Assembly (NCBI GenBank): GCA_003526525.1
Contig: DPVV01000426.1
Span: forward strand, 1-5,984
DNA from: Lachnoclostridium phytofermentans
GTDB lineage: Bacteria; Bacillota; Clostridia; Lachnospirales; Lachnospiraceae
Direction of reading: 5' to 3'
Length of the DNA stretch: 5,984 bases
Shown: positions 1-5,758 of the stretch, piece by piece
Layout: every line of letters begins with the position of its first letter
How positions within the stretch are numbered: the stretch's first letter is position 1
Made by a program: the position numbers and the translations under genes
Notes under the pieces: generated by a model
What the model was told of the DNA's origin: nothing
The model's database searches: none
What the model saw: only the letters and a program-made list of their open reading frames with translations

Positions 1-12
1 CTCTTCCGATCT
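1..12. other. Illumina adapter remnant
   Basis: The first 12 bases, CTCTTCCGATCT, are identical to the 3' end shared by Illumina TruSeq-style adapters. They sit exactly at the window edge, where untrimmed adapter is expected in a draft assembly. They should be treated as synthetic; genomic sequence probably begins at about base 13. Confidence 0.93.
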
Positions 13-238
13 CATAGCGTGATGCGTTTTTTAATTTACTCAAAGGTTAATTTTCCTATCTAATACTATACCCTACATTTTTATACCTGTATAGAGGAAA
101 TCGCATTGATTCGATGATAGAAATCTCATCTCTTATTAAACACTCACTAAATAATTCCATTTGAACTCAACCATTCTTATTGCATCCAAAAGCAAACTAA
201 GGTATTCTATTCTTATTATATTGAGAGGATATTCTACC
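13..238. other. Leader region of the first gene, no further gene seen
   Basis: This A/T-rich stretch holds no convincing coding sequence. An inverted repeat TATAC-CT-GTATA at 82-93 could be an operator half-site pair, but it is short. A weak promoter-like pair, TTGCAT at 180-185 and TATTCT at 203-208 with a 17-bp gap, precedes the ribosome binding site GAGAGGA at 223-229. None of the promoter signals is strong. An in-frame TTG at 161 would extend the following gene by 26 residues but lacks a ribosome binding site. Confidence 0.4.
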
Positions 239-976
239 ATGAAACAAGAATTATTTCAAACCTCCTGCTCCCTCGTCATTGACCAAGCCCTGCAAGGTAA
301 TGGAATTGGTACTTTAAGTGAGAAGACAATTCATGCTGTCCTAAAGCATTATTATTCACCAGATGCATCCTGTCATGAGCAGAAGGTGAAAAACTTTGTG
401 GCTGATATTTTAATAGAGGATCATATCATAGAAATTCAAACCAGACACTTTTATACATTGCGTAGAAAACTAGAAGCTTATCTTCCTGAATATGAGGTAA
501 CTATCGTTTATCCGATTGCTCATACCAAATGGTTAAGTTGGATAAATGAAGAAACCGGTGAAGTATCAAAGCCAAGAAAATCTCCAAAAACAGGAGTTGC
601 ATATCAGATTTTTCCTGAACTTTATCAGATTAAGGATTACCTGAAAAATCCGAATCTTCGTCTTAATATTATCTCCATGGATGTGGAGGAGTATCGATTA
701 CTAAATGGTTGGAGTAAGGATAAGAAAAAAGGTTCCACTCGAAATGATGGTATTCCTGTTGCGCTTTTTGATGAAATGGTTATCGCAACTAAGGATGATT
801 ATCATAAACTATTACCTGCTAACCTACCAAAACAATTTACTACAAAAGATTATAAAAAAGCTGCAGGGGTTTCTCAAGGAATTGCCTCCACAGCTCTTAA
901 TATTTTATATCATATGAATACCATTGACCGCGTAGGAAAGCAAGGCAATGCCTTTCTATATGAAGTAATTTACTGA
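239..976 (+). CDS. Uncharacterised protein, PD-(D/E)XK nuclease-like with C-terminal winged helix
   Basis: This 245-residue soluble protein has no signal peptide or membrane segment. I do not recognise a named family. The start is set at ATG 239 because GAGAGGA lies 9 nt upstream. The N-terminal half contains a helix (about 27-39), Glu47, then a beta-hairpin-like stretch with Asp56 in VADI and Glu65-x-Gln67 in EIQTR. That Asp...Glu-x-Gln/Lys arrangement is typical of the PD-(D/E)XK phosphodiesterase fold. Residues 88-103 (VTIVYPIAHTKWLSW) and 146-161 (a DVEEYRLLNGWSKD-like stretch) look like conserved blocks. Residues 199-245 resemble a winged helix-turn-helix: FTTKDYKKAAGVS, a recognition-helix-like segment, then a glycine-containing wing ending in FLYEV. 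The nuclease and DNA-binding roles are inferred from motifs only. The gene's last 7 bases overlap the 3' end of the convergent antiporter gene. Confidence 0.85.
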   Translation: MKQELFQTSCSLVIDQALQGNGIGTLSEKTIHAVLKHYYSPDASCHEQKVKNFVADILIEDHIIEIQTRHFYTLRRKLEAYLPEYEVTIVYPIAHTKWLSWINEETGEVSKPRKSPKTGVAYQIFPELYQIKDYLKNPNLRLNIISMDVEEYRLLNGWSKDKKKGSTRNDGIPVALFDEMVIATKDDYHKLLPANLPKQFTTKDYKKAAGVSQGIASTALNILYHMNTIDRVGKQGNAFLYEVIY

Positions 977-2136
977 ATTTCCCCTGCTTTTTTAAGGGCT
1001 ATCTTTGTAATGATAGGGCCTGTTAACTCATAAATTACAGTACCACAAAGAATAACAGTTCGTATCTTAGCTCCATACTCTGGAACTATTGTCATTGAAG
1101 TTGTTGCCAAACCAATTGCAACACCTGCCTGAGGTATCAACGTGAATCCCAAATACTTCTGAACGTTCGGTACTGCATGTGTTAATTTAGCACCAAGAGA
1201 CGCGCCTACGACTTTCCCAAGTACACGGAAGACAATATATAAAATACCGATGACGCCAACCGTTGGTATAACTCTCATATCAAGTTCTGCTCCGGATAGG
1301 AAGAAAAATAACATAAAAATCGGAGGTGTGATACGGTCCGTTTGATTAAATATAACTTCACTTGCGCTACTTGTATTTACTAAAACTGCACTCATTGCCA
1401 TACACGCAAGTAATGCAGACCACCCAAGCCAATCGCAAACACCGATGCAAATAAAAATCATGGCAAATGTAATCGCTAAACGATTGCCACGACCTGTATA
1501 CCACTTAGCCAAAAATGAAAAAGTTAATCCAAGAACCGCACCGATGGCCAAAGCTCCAAGAATCTCAATCACTGGTTTTGTGATCGTGGTTATAATAGAA
1601 CTTTGTCCATTCGAACTAATTGCTTTTGCTACGGCAACCGATAATCCATAGCACATTAAAGCCGCTGCATCATCAATAGCAACAACAGGTAATAAGGTAT
1701 CAGTAACTGGCCCCTTCGCTTTATACTGCTTAACAACCATTAAGGTCGCAGCAGGAGCAGTGGCTGCAGCAATTGCACCTAGTACTAAACTAAACGGTAT
1801 ATCATGACCGGTTGCAATTAAAATTACATCAACAAATAGGACTGCCATAAATGCTTCTAGAAAAGCAATGATTATCGGCGATTTTCCAACCTTTTTTAAA
1901 TAGGATAATTTGAATTCAGAACCAATGGAGAATGCTATAAACCCTAAAGCAACCTCAGGAATAAAAGAAAATGTCTCAATCATGTCTAGCGGAATTAAAT
2001 TAAGACAATAAGGACCAGCGATAAGGCCCATGATTAGATAGCCTGTTACATTTGGCATCTTGATTTGTTTTACGATTTTCCCTGCAATCAGGGCTAAGAA
2101 TAATGAAAATGCTAGGTATAAGTAAGTTTGATACAC
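970..2136 (-). CDS. Cation:proton antiporter (CPA2, KefB/NapA-like), membrane domain only
   Basis: This 388-residue polytopic membrane protein probably exchanges Na+ or K+ for H+ across the cytoplasmic membrane. It has about 12 hydrophobic segments. Family hallmarks are visible: MPNVTGYLIMGLIAGP at 27-42, the unwound-helix motif TAPA at 126-129, and adjacent aspartates Asp155-Asp156 in AIDDAA. In CPA2 proteins a DD pair usually marks electrogenic exchange. FFFLSGAELD near residue 285 is also typical. The length matches a bare transport domain such as NapA; the C-terminal RCK/TrkA-N domain of KefB or KefC is absent. The start is GTG at 2136, only 2 bp after the stop of the PII-like gene, so translation is probably coupled; GGAAGGG at 2157-2151 is rather distant for an independent ribosome site. 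The ion is not determinable from sequence. Confidence 0.93.
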   Translation of the reverse strand: MYQTYLYLAFSLFLALIAGKIVKQIKMPNVTGYLIMGLIAGPYCLNLIPLDMIETFSFIPEVALGFIAFSIGSEFKLSYLKKVGKSPIIIAFLEAFMAVLFVDVILIATGHDIPFSLVLGAIAAATAPAATLMVVKQYKAKGPVTDTLLPVVAIDDAAALMCYGLSVAVAKAISSNGQSSIITTITKPVIEILGALAIGAVLGLTFSFLAKWYTGRGNRLAITFAMIFICIGVCDWLGWSALLACMAMSAVLVNTSSASEVIFNQTDRITPPIFMLFFFLSGAELDMRVIPTVGVIGILYIVFRVLGKVVGASLGAKLTHAVPNVQKYLGFTLIPQAGVAIGLATTSMTIVPEYGAKIRTVILCGTVIYELTGPIITKIALKKAGEIQ

Positions 2137-2138
2137 AA

Positions 2139-2477
2139 TTAGTCACCAAGCCCTTCCACGTAAGTGATCGGTATCGAGAACATTATACCTGTATTAGGCT
2201 CTCTTAAATCTCCAATTACATCTTTGATTATCGATCTTGTCATAATAACCTGTTCGTCCTTTAAGACAATTAACATGACCTTACTTACTTCTTTCTCTTC
2301 TTCCGAAAGCATACGCCTTAGAACTCCGAACATTGGCAAATCTTCCATATTTACAAGGGCCTCTGCCATACCGGTTCCATCTAGAATCGTAGCTCCCTTT
2401 ATTCCAGACTTAGCCAAATGTTTTAATAATTCGTCCATAAATTCATACTTTTTTAGAATTAATACTAATAATTGCAT
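2139..2477 (-). CDS. PII-like (GlnB-superfamily) signalling protein
   Basis: This 112-residue cytosolic protein follows the PII ferredoxin-like pattern: strand 2-8, helix 11-23, strand 26-33, a long loop 34-64, strand 65-73, helix 74-88 and strand 97-104. The segment GIKGATILDGTGM at 25-37 and the terminal NTGIMFSIPI at 96-105 resemble the conserved GxxG and TGxIFVxPV stretches of PII proteins. The loop lacks an obvious uridylylated T-loop tyrosine, so this is a PII-like protein rather than classical GlnB or GlnK. PII-like proteins usually form trimers that bind nucleotides and control a neighbouring transporter; SbtB with SbtA is an example. Here the partner would be the antiporter 2 bp downstream. 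The start ATG has a strong AGGAGG (2488-2483) at 5-nt spacing. The ligand is unknown. Confidence 0.8.
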   Translation of the reverse strand: MQLLVLILKKYEFMDELLKHLAKSGIKGATILDGTGMAEALVNMEDLPMFGVLRRMLSEEEKEVSKVMLIVLKDEQVIMTRSIIKDVIGDLREPNTGIMFSIPITYVEGLGD

Positions 2478-2482
2478 ATGTT

Positions 2483-2488
2483 CCTCCT
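2483..2488 (-). promoter_or_regulatory. Strong ribosome binding site of the PII-like gene
   Basis: The minus strand reads AGGAGG, a full Shine-Dalgarno match, 5 nt before ATG 2477. It fixes the start codon and predicts strong translation of the first gene of the two-gene operon. Confidence 0.85.
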
Positions 2489-2529
2489 ATCTTTGTCATT
2501 TGAATTATAATAAAACTAAAAACCTTGTT

Positions 2530-2558
2530 ATCATAGTCCTCTAATCAGATGATGTCAA
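2530..2558 (-). promoter_or_regulatory. Sigma-A-type promoter of the PII-like/antiporter operon
   Basis: On the minus strand a perfect -35 box TTGACA (2558-2553) is followed after exactly 17 bp by TATGAT (2535-2530), one mismatch from the -10 consensus. Transcription would begin near 2523, giving a leader of about 45 nt before the PII-like start codon. Upstream A-tracts inside the 26-bp repeats lie where an UP element would contact RNA polymerase alpha subunits. Confidence 0.8.
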
Positions 2559-2635
2559 TATTTTTTTATCAATTAACTTTATCATATTTTTTTATCAATT
2601 AACTTTATTATATGTTTTATCAATTAACATTTATC
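2558..2635. repeat. Three tandem 26-bp A/T-rich direct repeats
   Basis: Units lie at 2558-2583, 2584-2609 and 2610-2635. Each begins ATAT, continues with a T-run, then ATCAATTAAC and ends TTTATC or TTTATT. Units 1 and 2 differ only in the last base; unit 3 has a G inside the T-run and a one-base length shift compensated later in the unit. The first unit overlaps the -35 box of the PII/antiporter promoter, so the array is directly upstream of it. It may be an UP-element-like activator, a set of regulator binding sites (shared core TTAATTGAT on the minus strand), or simple slippage-derived repetition. Confidence 0.85.
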
Positions 2636-2662
2636 TCTGTTATATAAAGATGTCTTAAGCTA

Positions 2663-2709
2663 TTCCCTTTACAAGTACTTTCTTTTTCTTTAGTACCCTT
2701 CCCTTTACA
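2663..2709. repeat. Pair of 11-bp direct repeats at the NUDIX gene end
   Basis: TTCCCTTTACA occurs at 2663-2673 and again at 2699-2709, 36 bp apart; the second copy covers the stop codon of the NUDIX gene. Between them is only a weak AGTACT/AGTAC inverted repeat. No rho-independent terminator is visible here, so transcripts of the NUDIX gene may run on toward the PII-like operon. Confidence 0.5.
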
Positions 2710-3430
2710 TCCTCTTCCACAATAACTGGCATGCTCTTAAGATAAATACAGGGTGGTCAAATGCAATTCCATTACTACGAATAACCTCGTAATCCTCTTG
2801 TAACAATAGAGTATCAACATTACAAAAATAATCCACGCTAGCTTCTGCCTTTATGTCGTGATTTTTCTCACAGATAACCTCGATATGGTAGCGTTCTCTT
2901 TTTCTCTTATGCTTTACTATAATATTATCTTCCTCTAATAATTCTTCGAATTCCTTCTTAATGCTTACCGAAAACCATTCTGCTTCTGCTGCATCATCTC
3001 CAGCCTCTACTTTTTGATTTGATTCTAAGAGTGCTAGATATGCTACTGTTACTATTCTAGTTCTTGGATCTCTATCCTGCTTTCCAAAGGTATAGATTTG
3101 TTCCATAGGGATATCGCTAAGCCCTGTCTCCTCCAGAAGTTCTCTCGCTGCTGCCTTATCTATATCCTCATGGATTTCAACAAATCCTCCTGGTAGGGCC
3201 CACCATCCTATGCAAGGATGATTTTTTCTTTGAATCAATAAAAGTTTTAAATCCTTATGAAGGTCATAAATATTTTCCGGCTTTTGAAAAACCAAAATAT
3301 CTGCTGTCACAGACGGATTTTGATATTTATTAGGATCATACTCCATCAAAAATTTTTCTAAGTATTTTCCTTCCTCATTACATTTTCCATTTCCTAAAAA
3401 GTTGCTAATATCACTTATAAATGCACTCAT
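2705..3430 (-). CDS. NUDIX hydrolase, ADP-ribose pyrophosphatase/NrtR-like
   Basis: This 241-residue cytosolic enzyme is expected to hydrolyse a nucleoside diphosphate linked to another moiety, using divalent metal. The NUDIX box is complete: Gly82, Glu88, Arg96-Glu97, Glu100-Glu101 and Gly103 fit GX5EX7REUXEEXGU exactly, so catalysis should be intact. SVTADILVF at 40-48, WWALPGGF at 76-83 and FGKQDRDPRTRIVTVAYLAL at 115-134 resemble the ADP-ribose pyrophosphatase/NrtR branch. Beyond about residue 155 is an 85-residue region rich in Glu, Lys and Arg, ending in IAFDHPVFILRACQLLW. That end recalls the FDH segment of NrtR-type proteins, but no clear winged helix precedes it. I chose ATG 3430, since GAGGGA (3440-3435) sits correctly before it; the upstream in-frame ATG 3442 (245 residues) overlaps this site and has no good one of its own. 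The substrate is unknown. Confidence 0.9.
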   Translation of the reverse strand: MSAFISDISNFLGNGKCNEEGKYLEKFLMEYDPNKYQNPSVTADILVFQKPENIYDLHKDLKLLLIQRKNHPCIGWWALPGGFVEIHEDIDKAAARELLEETGLSDIPMEQIYTFGKQDRDPRTRIVTVAYLALLESNQKVEAGDDAAEAEWFSVSIKKEFEELLEEDNIIVKHKRKRERYHIEVICEKNHDIKAEASVDYFCNVDTLLLQEDYEVIRSNGIAFDHPVFILRACQLLWKRM

Positions 3431-3434
3431 AATT

Positions 3435-3440
3435 TCCCTC
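3435..3440 (-). promoter_or_regulatory. Ribosome binding site that decides the NUDIX start
   Basis: The minus strand reads GAGGGA four bases before ATG 3430. It overlaps the ATG at 3442, which makes the downstream ATG the likelier start. Confidence 0.6.
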
Positions 3441-3515
3441 ATTTCTGCTCTGATTTTGGGTATAATACGTTTTGTAGCACAGCGCTTAATTTAAAACTCA
3501 GCTTCCATCCTATTT

Positions 3516-3545
3516 ATTATACACCAAATAGCAATAATTAAGTAA
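3516..3545 (-). promoter_or_regulatory. Candidate promoter of the NUDIX gene
   Basis: The minus strand has a perfect TATAAT (3521-3516) preceded by GTG. A poor -35 match TTACTT (3545-3540) lies 18 bp upstream. The -10 box lies inside a 6-bp inverted repeat, CTATTT (3510-3515) and AAATAG (3526-3531), which could be an operator. A second -10-like TATTAT at 3467-3462 lies nearer the gene, without a good -35. Confidence 0.4.
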
Positions 3546-3549
3546 GTCA

Positions 3550-3614
3550 TTGTTTCTTTGGAACAACCATGCTATACTAAAAATATCGGGTTTGTCATAC
3601 TTTTGCAGTATAAT
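3550..3614 (+). promoter_or_regulatory. Candidate promoter(s) of the S1-domain gene
   Basis: TTGTTT at 3550-3555 and TATACT at 3573-3578 are spaced by 17 bp and could form one sigma-A promoter. A perfect TATAAT at 3609-3614 is a second -10 candidate but lacks a recognisable -35 at the right distance. Either would give a leader of roughly 40 to 80 nt. Confidence 0.4.
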
Positions 3615-3649
3615 AGAAGCAAAATACGGCCAAACTACACAAAATAAAT

Positions 3650-3655
3650 GAGGTG
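3650..3655 (+). promoter_or_regulatory. Ribosome binding site that decides the S1-domain start
   Basis: GAGGTG lies 6 nt before ATG 3662. Its last three bases form an in-frame GTG at 3653 that could be mistaken for a start three codons earlier; a codon inside the Shine-Dalgarno site is unlikely to be used. Confidence 0.75.
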
Positions 3656-3661
3656 AAAAAA

Positions 3662-4573
3662 ATGGACGAAACTAATTTAACCATGGATGATTTTAAAACG
3701 GAACTGGAACATTCCTTAAAGCGTCTTACAGAGGGTGACCTTGTGAAAGGTACCATAATCGGTATCTCTGACACTGAAGTTACTGTAGACTTATCTTATT
3801 CTTCAGAGGGTATCATTAAGCTAGAAGAATTGAGTAACGATCCTCGTTTTTCAATCAAAGCGGATGTTACCATCGGAGAGGAAATTACTGCAATGATACT
3901 ATCAGAGGATAAGGAAGGTAATCTACTTCTATCAAAGAAAAAGGCAGATGATATCTTATCTTGGGAAAAGTTAAAAACTATGATGACAGAACGCACTGTT
4001 TCCACTGTGAAGGTATCAAATGCGGTAAATAGCGGTGTTGTAACTTATTTAGAAGGTATTCGTGCATTTATTCCTGCCTCAATGTTAAGCCTCTCATATG
4101 TTGAAGATGTATCTACCTTTGTGGGAAAAGAATTAAAAGTAATCGTAGTAACTGCTGATAAAGAAGCGAATAAACTTGTTTTATCCGCAAAAGAAGTATT
4201 AAGAGAAGAAGAAGCAAAAGAAAAATCCCATAAAATATCCCAAGTGCAAAAAGGCATTGTAACAACTGGTATTGTTGATAAGCTTATGCCATTTGGTGCA
4301 TTTGTTACAATTGGAGAAGGTCTTTCTGGACTTGTTCATATTTCTCAAATTTGTGGTAAGCGGATTAAATCACCTGCAGAGGTGTTAAAAGAAGGCCAAG
4401 AAGTGAACGTTAAGGTTTTAGATGTTAAAGACGGTAAAATCAGCCTAAGTATAAAAGCAGTCTCTGATGTAGAAGAGGTTCTTGATGATGCAGCCGATGC
4501 ACCAGCGGAGTATAGTACAGGAGAACAAGCGACTACTGGATTAGGAGACTTATTAAAAAACTTTAAGTTTTAG
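3662..4573 (+). CDS. Protein with three S1 RNA-binding domains (ribosomal protein S1-like)
   Basis: This 303-residue cytosolic protein has three OB-fold S1 repeats at about 24-95, 108-178 and 195-267. The third is the most canonical: KGIVTTGIVDKLMPFGAFV followed by GLVHISQI, the usual RNA-contacting surface. The second contains GIRAFIPASML, typical of the second S1 repeat in bacterial S1 proteins. A 36-residue acidic tail (268-303) ends GLGDLLKNFKF. Enterobacterial S1 has six repeats and about 557 residues; Firmicute S1-like proteins are shorter, so three repeats need not mean truncation. The likely role is binding mRNA or other single-stranded RNA, perhaps on the ribosome. Whether it is the functional rpsA product cannot be told from this window, so no symbol is given. 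The gene is monocistronic, with its own promoter region and a strong terminator. Confidence 0.92.
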   Translation: MDETNLTMDDFKTELEHSLKRLTEGDLVKGTIIGISDTEVTVDLSYSSEGIIKLEELSNDPRFSIKADVTIGEEITAMILSEDKEGNLLLSKKKADDILSWEKLKTMMTERTVSTVKVSNAVNSGVVTYLEGIRAFIPASMLSLSYVEDVSTFVGKELKVIVVTADKEANKLVLSAKEVLREEEAKEKSHKISQVQKGIVTTGIVDKLMPFGAFVTIGEGLSGLVHISQICGKRIKSPAEVLKEGQEVNVKVLDVKDGKISLSIKAVSDVEEVLDDAADAPAEYSTGEQATTGLGDLLKNFKF

Positions 4574-4594
4574 TTAACATAAGATGCACTAATA

Positions 4595-4619
4595 TTCTAT
4601 ATATCAAAATATAGTAGAA
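4595..4619. repeat. A/T-rich hairpin after the S1-domain gene
   Basis: Bases 4595-4604 can pair with 4609-4619 to give a 10-bp stem with one bulged G (4614) and a CAAA loop. It lies 21 bp after the stop codon and before the strong terminator. It has no following T-run, so it is probably not a terminator; it may shield the mRNA 3' end or be chance. Confidence 0.4.
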
Positions 4620-4645
4620 CGCTAGTAAATCTTAACCCAATGAAA

Positions 4646-4724
4646 ATGGGTACAAACGAAAATACCCCTAGAGGAAGCTATCATGCTTTCCACGGAACTA
4701 CTTCGTTTGTACCCATCTTTTTTT
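4646..4724 (+). terminator. Rho-independent terminator with a 15-bp perfect stem and structured loop
   Basis: ATGGGTACAAACGAA (4646-4660) is perfectly complementary to TTCGTTTGTACCCAT (4702-4716), followed by a run of seven T (4718-4724). The 41-nt insert between the arms is unusually long and has its own imperfect hairpin, GGAAGC (about 4673-4678) against GCTTTCC (4685-4691). It ends the S1-domain transcript. Read on the minus strand, the same stem is followed by TTTTC, so it may also weakly terminate the alarmone synthetase transcript. Confidence 0.8.
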
Positions 4725-4737
4725 AGTGTATAATTTA

Positions 4738-4750
4738 TAGTCTAAGACTA
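4738..4750. repeat. Short palindrome TAGTCT-A-AGACTA
   Basis: Six-base arms with a one-base centre lie between the terminator and the end of the alarmone synthetase gene. The loop is too tight for a good RNA hairpin, so a protein-binding site or chance are the alternatives. Confidence 0.35.
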
Positions 4751-4804
4751 AAAGTTTTATTTAAAAAGAATCCTTTGATTTAATCTTACCTAATCTTTGT
4801 TATC

Positions 4805-5737
4805 TTATTGAGCATTCGCTTTCATCTCTTGTTTTTTACGCTTATTACTTCCAAATAAGGAGAATGGTACCTTGTCACTCGTTTTAGACTTTAACGCTTT
4901 TTCTTGCAATGCACTTACCATCTCACTATATGCATTTATGTCATTATCAATAATAACTTCTTTTTGTTCAATAGCCTTTACCTCTTTTGGCGCATTCTTT
5001 TCTGCTACTTTTTCCTCAGCGATATTATCTTCCACAATGCTTCCATAAGAGTCCTTGATTTTACTATGGAACATACCAGAAACAATATCACGATAATGAT
5101 CCATCGTATCATCACTATATGTTTTTATTTCCTCATTAATTGCTAGCATTTTCTGATCTAAAAACGAAACAATGTCAGCACATTCTTTTAACTCTCTTGT
5201 TATGTGGGAAGGTGCATTTCCTTCAAATTTGTAATACATCTTATGTTCTAGGCTTGCCCAGAAATCCATCGCTATTGTTCGAATCTGAATCTCAACTTTT
5301 GTTTCAACTACTTCCTGTGATAAAAATATTGGTACTGTTACAATCATATGATAGCTCATATAACCGTTAGGCTTTGGATTTGTAATATAATCCTTAATTT
5401 TTAGTACTTTTACATCACTTTGTTTACGAATCAAATCCGCAATTCGATAGATATCCGATGTAAAAGAACATATAATACGTATACCGGCTACATCATTAAT
5501 GTATTTTACTATATTTTCACCGGTAAGCTCCATATTATTATGACGAATTTTTTTCGCAATACTTTGTGGAGATTTAATTCTTGAAGTAATATGTTCAATT
5601 GGATTATACTGATGTGCCAATTTAAATTCATTGTTTAATATTTCTAGTTTTGTATTTACTTCCTTAAGAGCCGCATCATATAACAAAAGAGCTCGATTCC
5701 ATTCCTCGCCTTGACCATAAAACATTGGCAATTCCAT
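4805..5737 (-). CDS. relQ: Small alarmone synthetase, RelQ/YjbM-type GTP pyrophosphokinase, with C-terminal extension
   Basis: This cytosolic enzyme should transfer pyrophosphate from ATP to GTP or GDP, making (p)ppGpp. Visible synthetase motifs are HITSRIKSPQSIAKKI (49-64, ATP-binding basic residues), DVAGIRIICSF (82-92, catalytic Asp82), DYITNPKPNGYMSYH (116-130, G-loop with Tyr126) and EIQIRTIAMDFWASLEHKMYYK (149-170, catalytic Glu149). There is no HD hydrolase domain and no TGS or ACT domain, so it is a synthetase-only small form. At 310 residues it exceeds the roughly 210 of Bacillus RelQ: residues from about 225 form a charged, low-complexity tail ending in basic SNKRKKQEMKANAQ. ATG 5737 is preferred because AGGTG (5748-5744) sits 6 nt before it; an in-frame GTG at 5746 overlaps that site. 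A hairpin repeat array begins 21 bp upstream. The symbol is by motif resemblance. Confidence 0.88.
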   Translation of the reverse strand: MELPMFYGQGEEWNRALLLYDAALKEVNTKLEILNNEFKLAHQYNPIEHITSRIKSPQSIAKKIRHNNMELTGENIVKYINDVAGIRIICSFTSDIYRIADLIRKQSDVKVLKIKDYITNPKPNGYMSYHMIVTVPIFLSQEVVETKVEIQIRTIAMDFWASLEHKMYYKFEGNAPSHITRELKECADIVSFLDQKMLAINEEIKTYSDDTMDHYRDIVSGMFHSKIKDSYGSIVEDNIAEEKVAEKNAPKEVKAIEQKEVIIDNDINAYSEMVSALQEKALKSKTSDKVPFSLFGSNKRKKQEMKANAQ

Positions 5738-5743
5738 ATTTGT

Positions 5744-5748
5744 CACCT
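5744..5748 (-). promoter_or_regulatory. Ribosome binding site that decides the alarmone synthetase start
   Basis: The minus strand reads AGGTG six bases before ATG 5737. The competing GTG start at 5746 lies inside this site; AAAGG further upstream could serve the GTG, so the choice is probable rather than certain. Confidence 0.6.
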
Positions 5749-5758
5749 ATTCCTTTAC

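Noticed and set aside
161..238. Longer start (TTG at 161) for the nuclease-like protein
   Set aside because: No ribosome binding site precedes it and the added residues look like untranslated A/T-rich leader; ATG 239 has GAGAGGA at good spacing.
999..1016. Hairpin CTATC...GATAG as a terminator for the first gene
   Set aside because: The stem is 5 bp with an 8-nt loop and no T-run, and it lies inside the antiporter coding sequence.
2164..2544. 126-codon plus-strand reading frame opposite the PII-like gene
   Set aside because: It is a shadow of the minus-strand gene, extends into the promoter, and has no ribosome site or family resemblance.
2675..2697. AGTACT...AGTAC inverted repeat as a terminator of the NUDIX gene
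   Set aside because: The stem is only about 5 bp with a long loop and the minus strand has no T-run after it.
3443..3661. Riboswitch in the divergent NUDIX/S1 intergenic region
   Set aside because: Only promoter-like boxes and a short inverted repeat are visible; no extended conserved structure or expression-platform hairpin was found.
2705..5737. Stringent-response operon of NUDIX hydrolase, S1 protein and alarmone synthetase
   Set aside because: The three genes are in alternating orientations with separate promoters or a terminator between them; only loose functional proximity remains.
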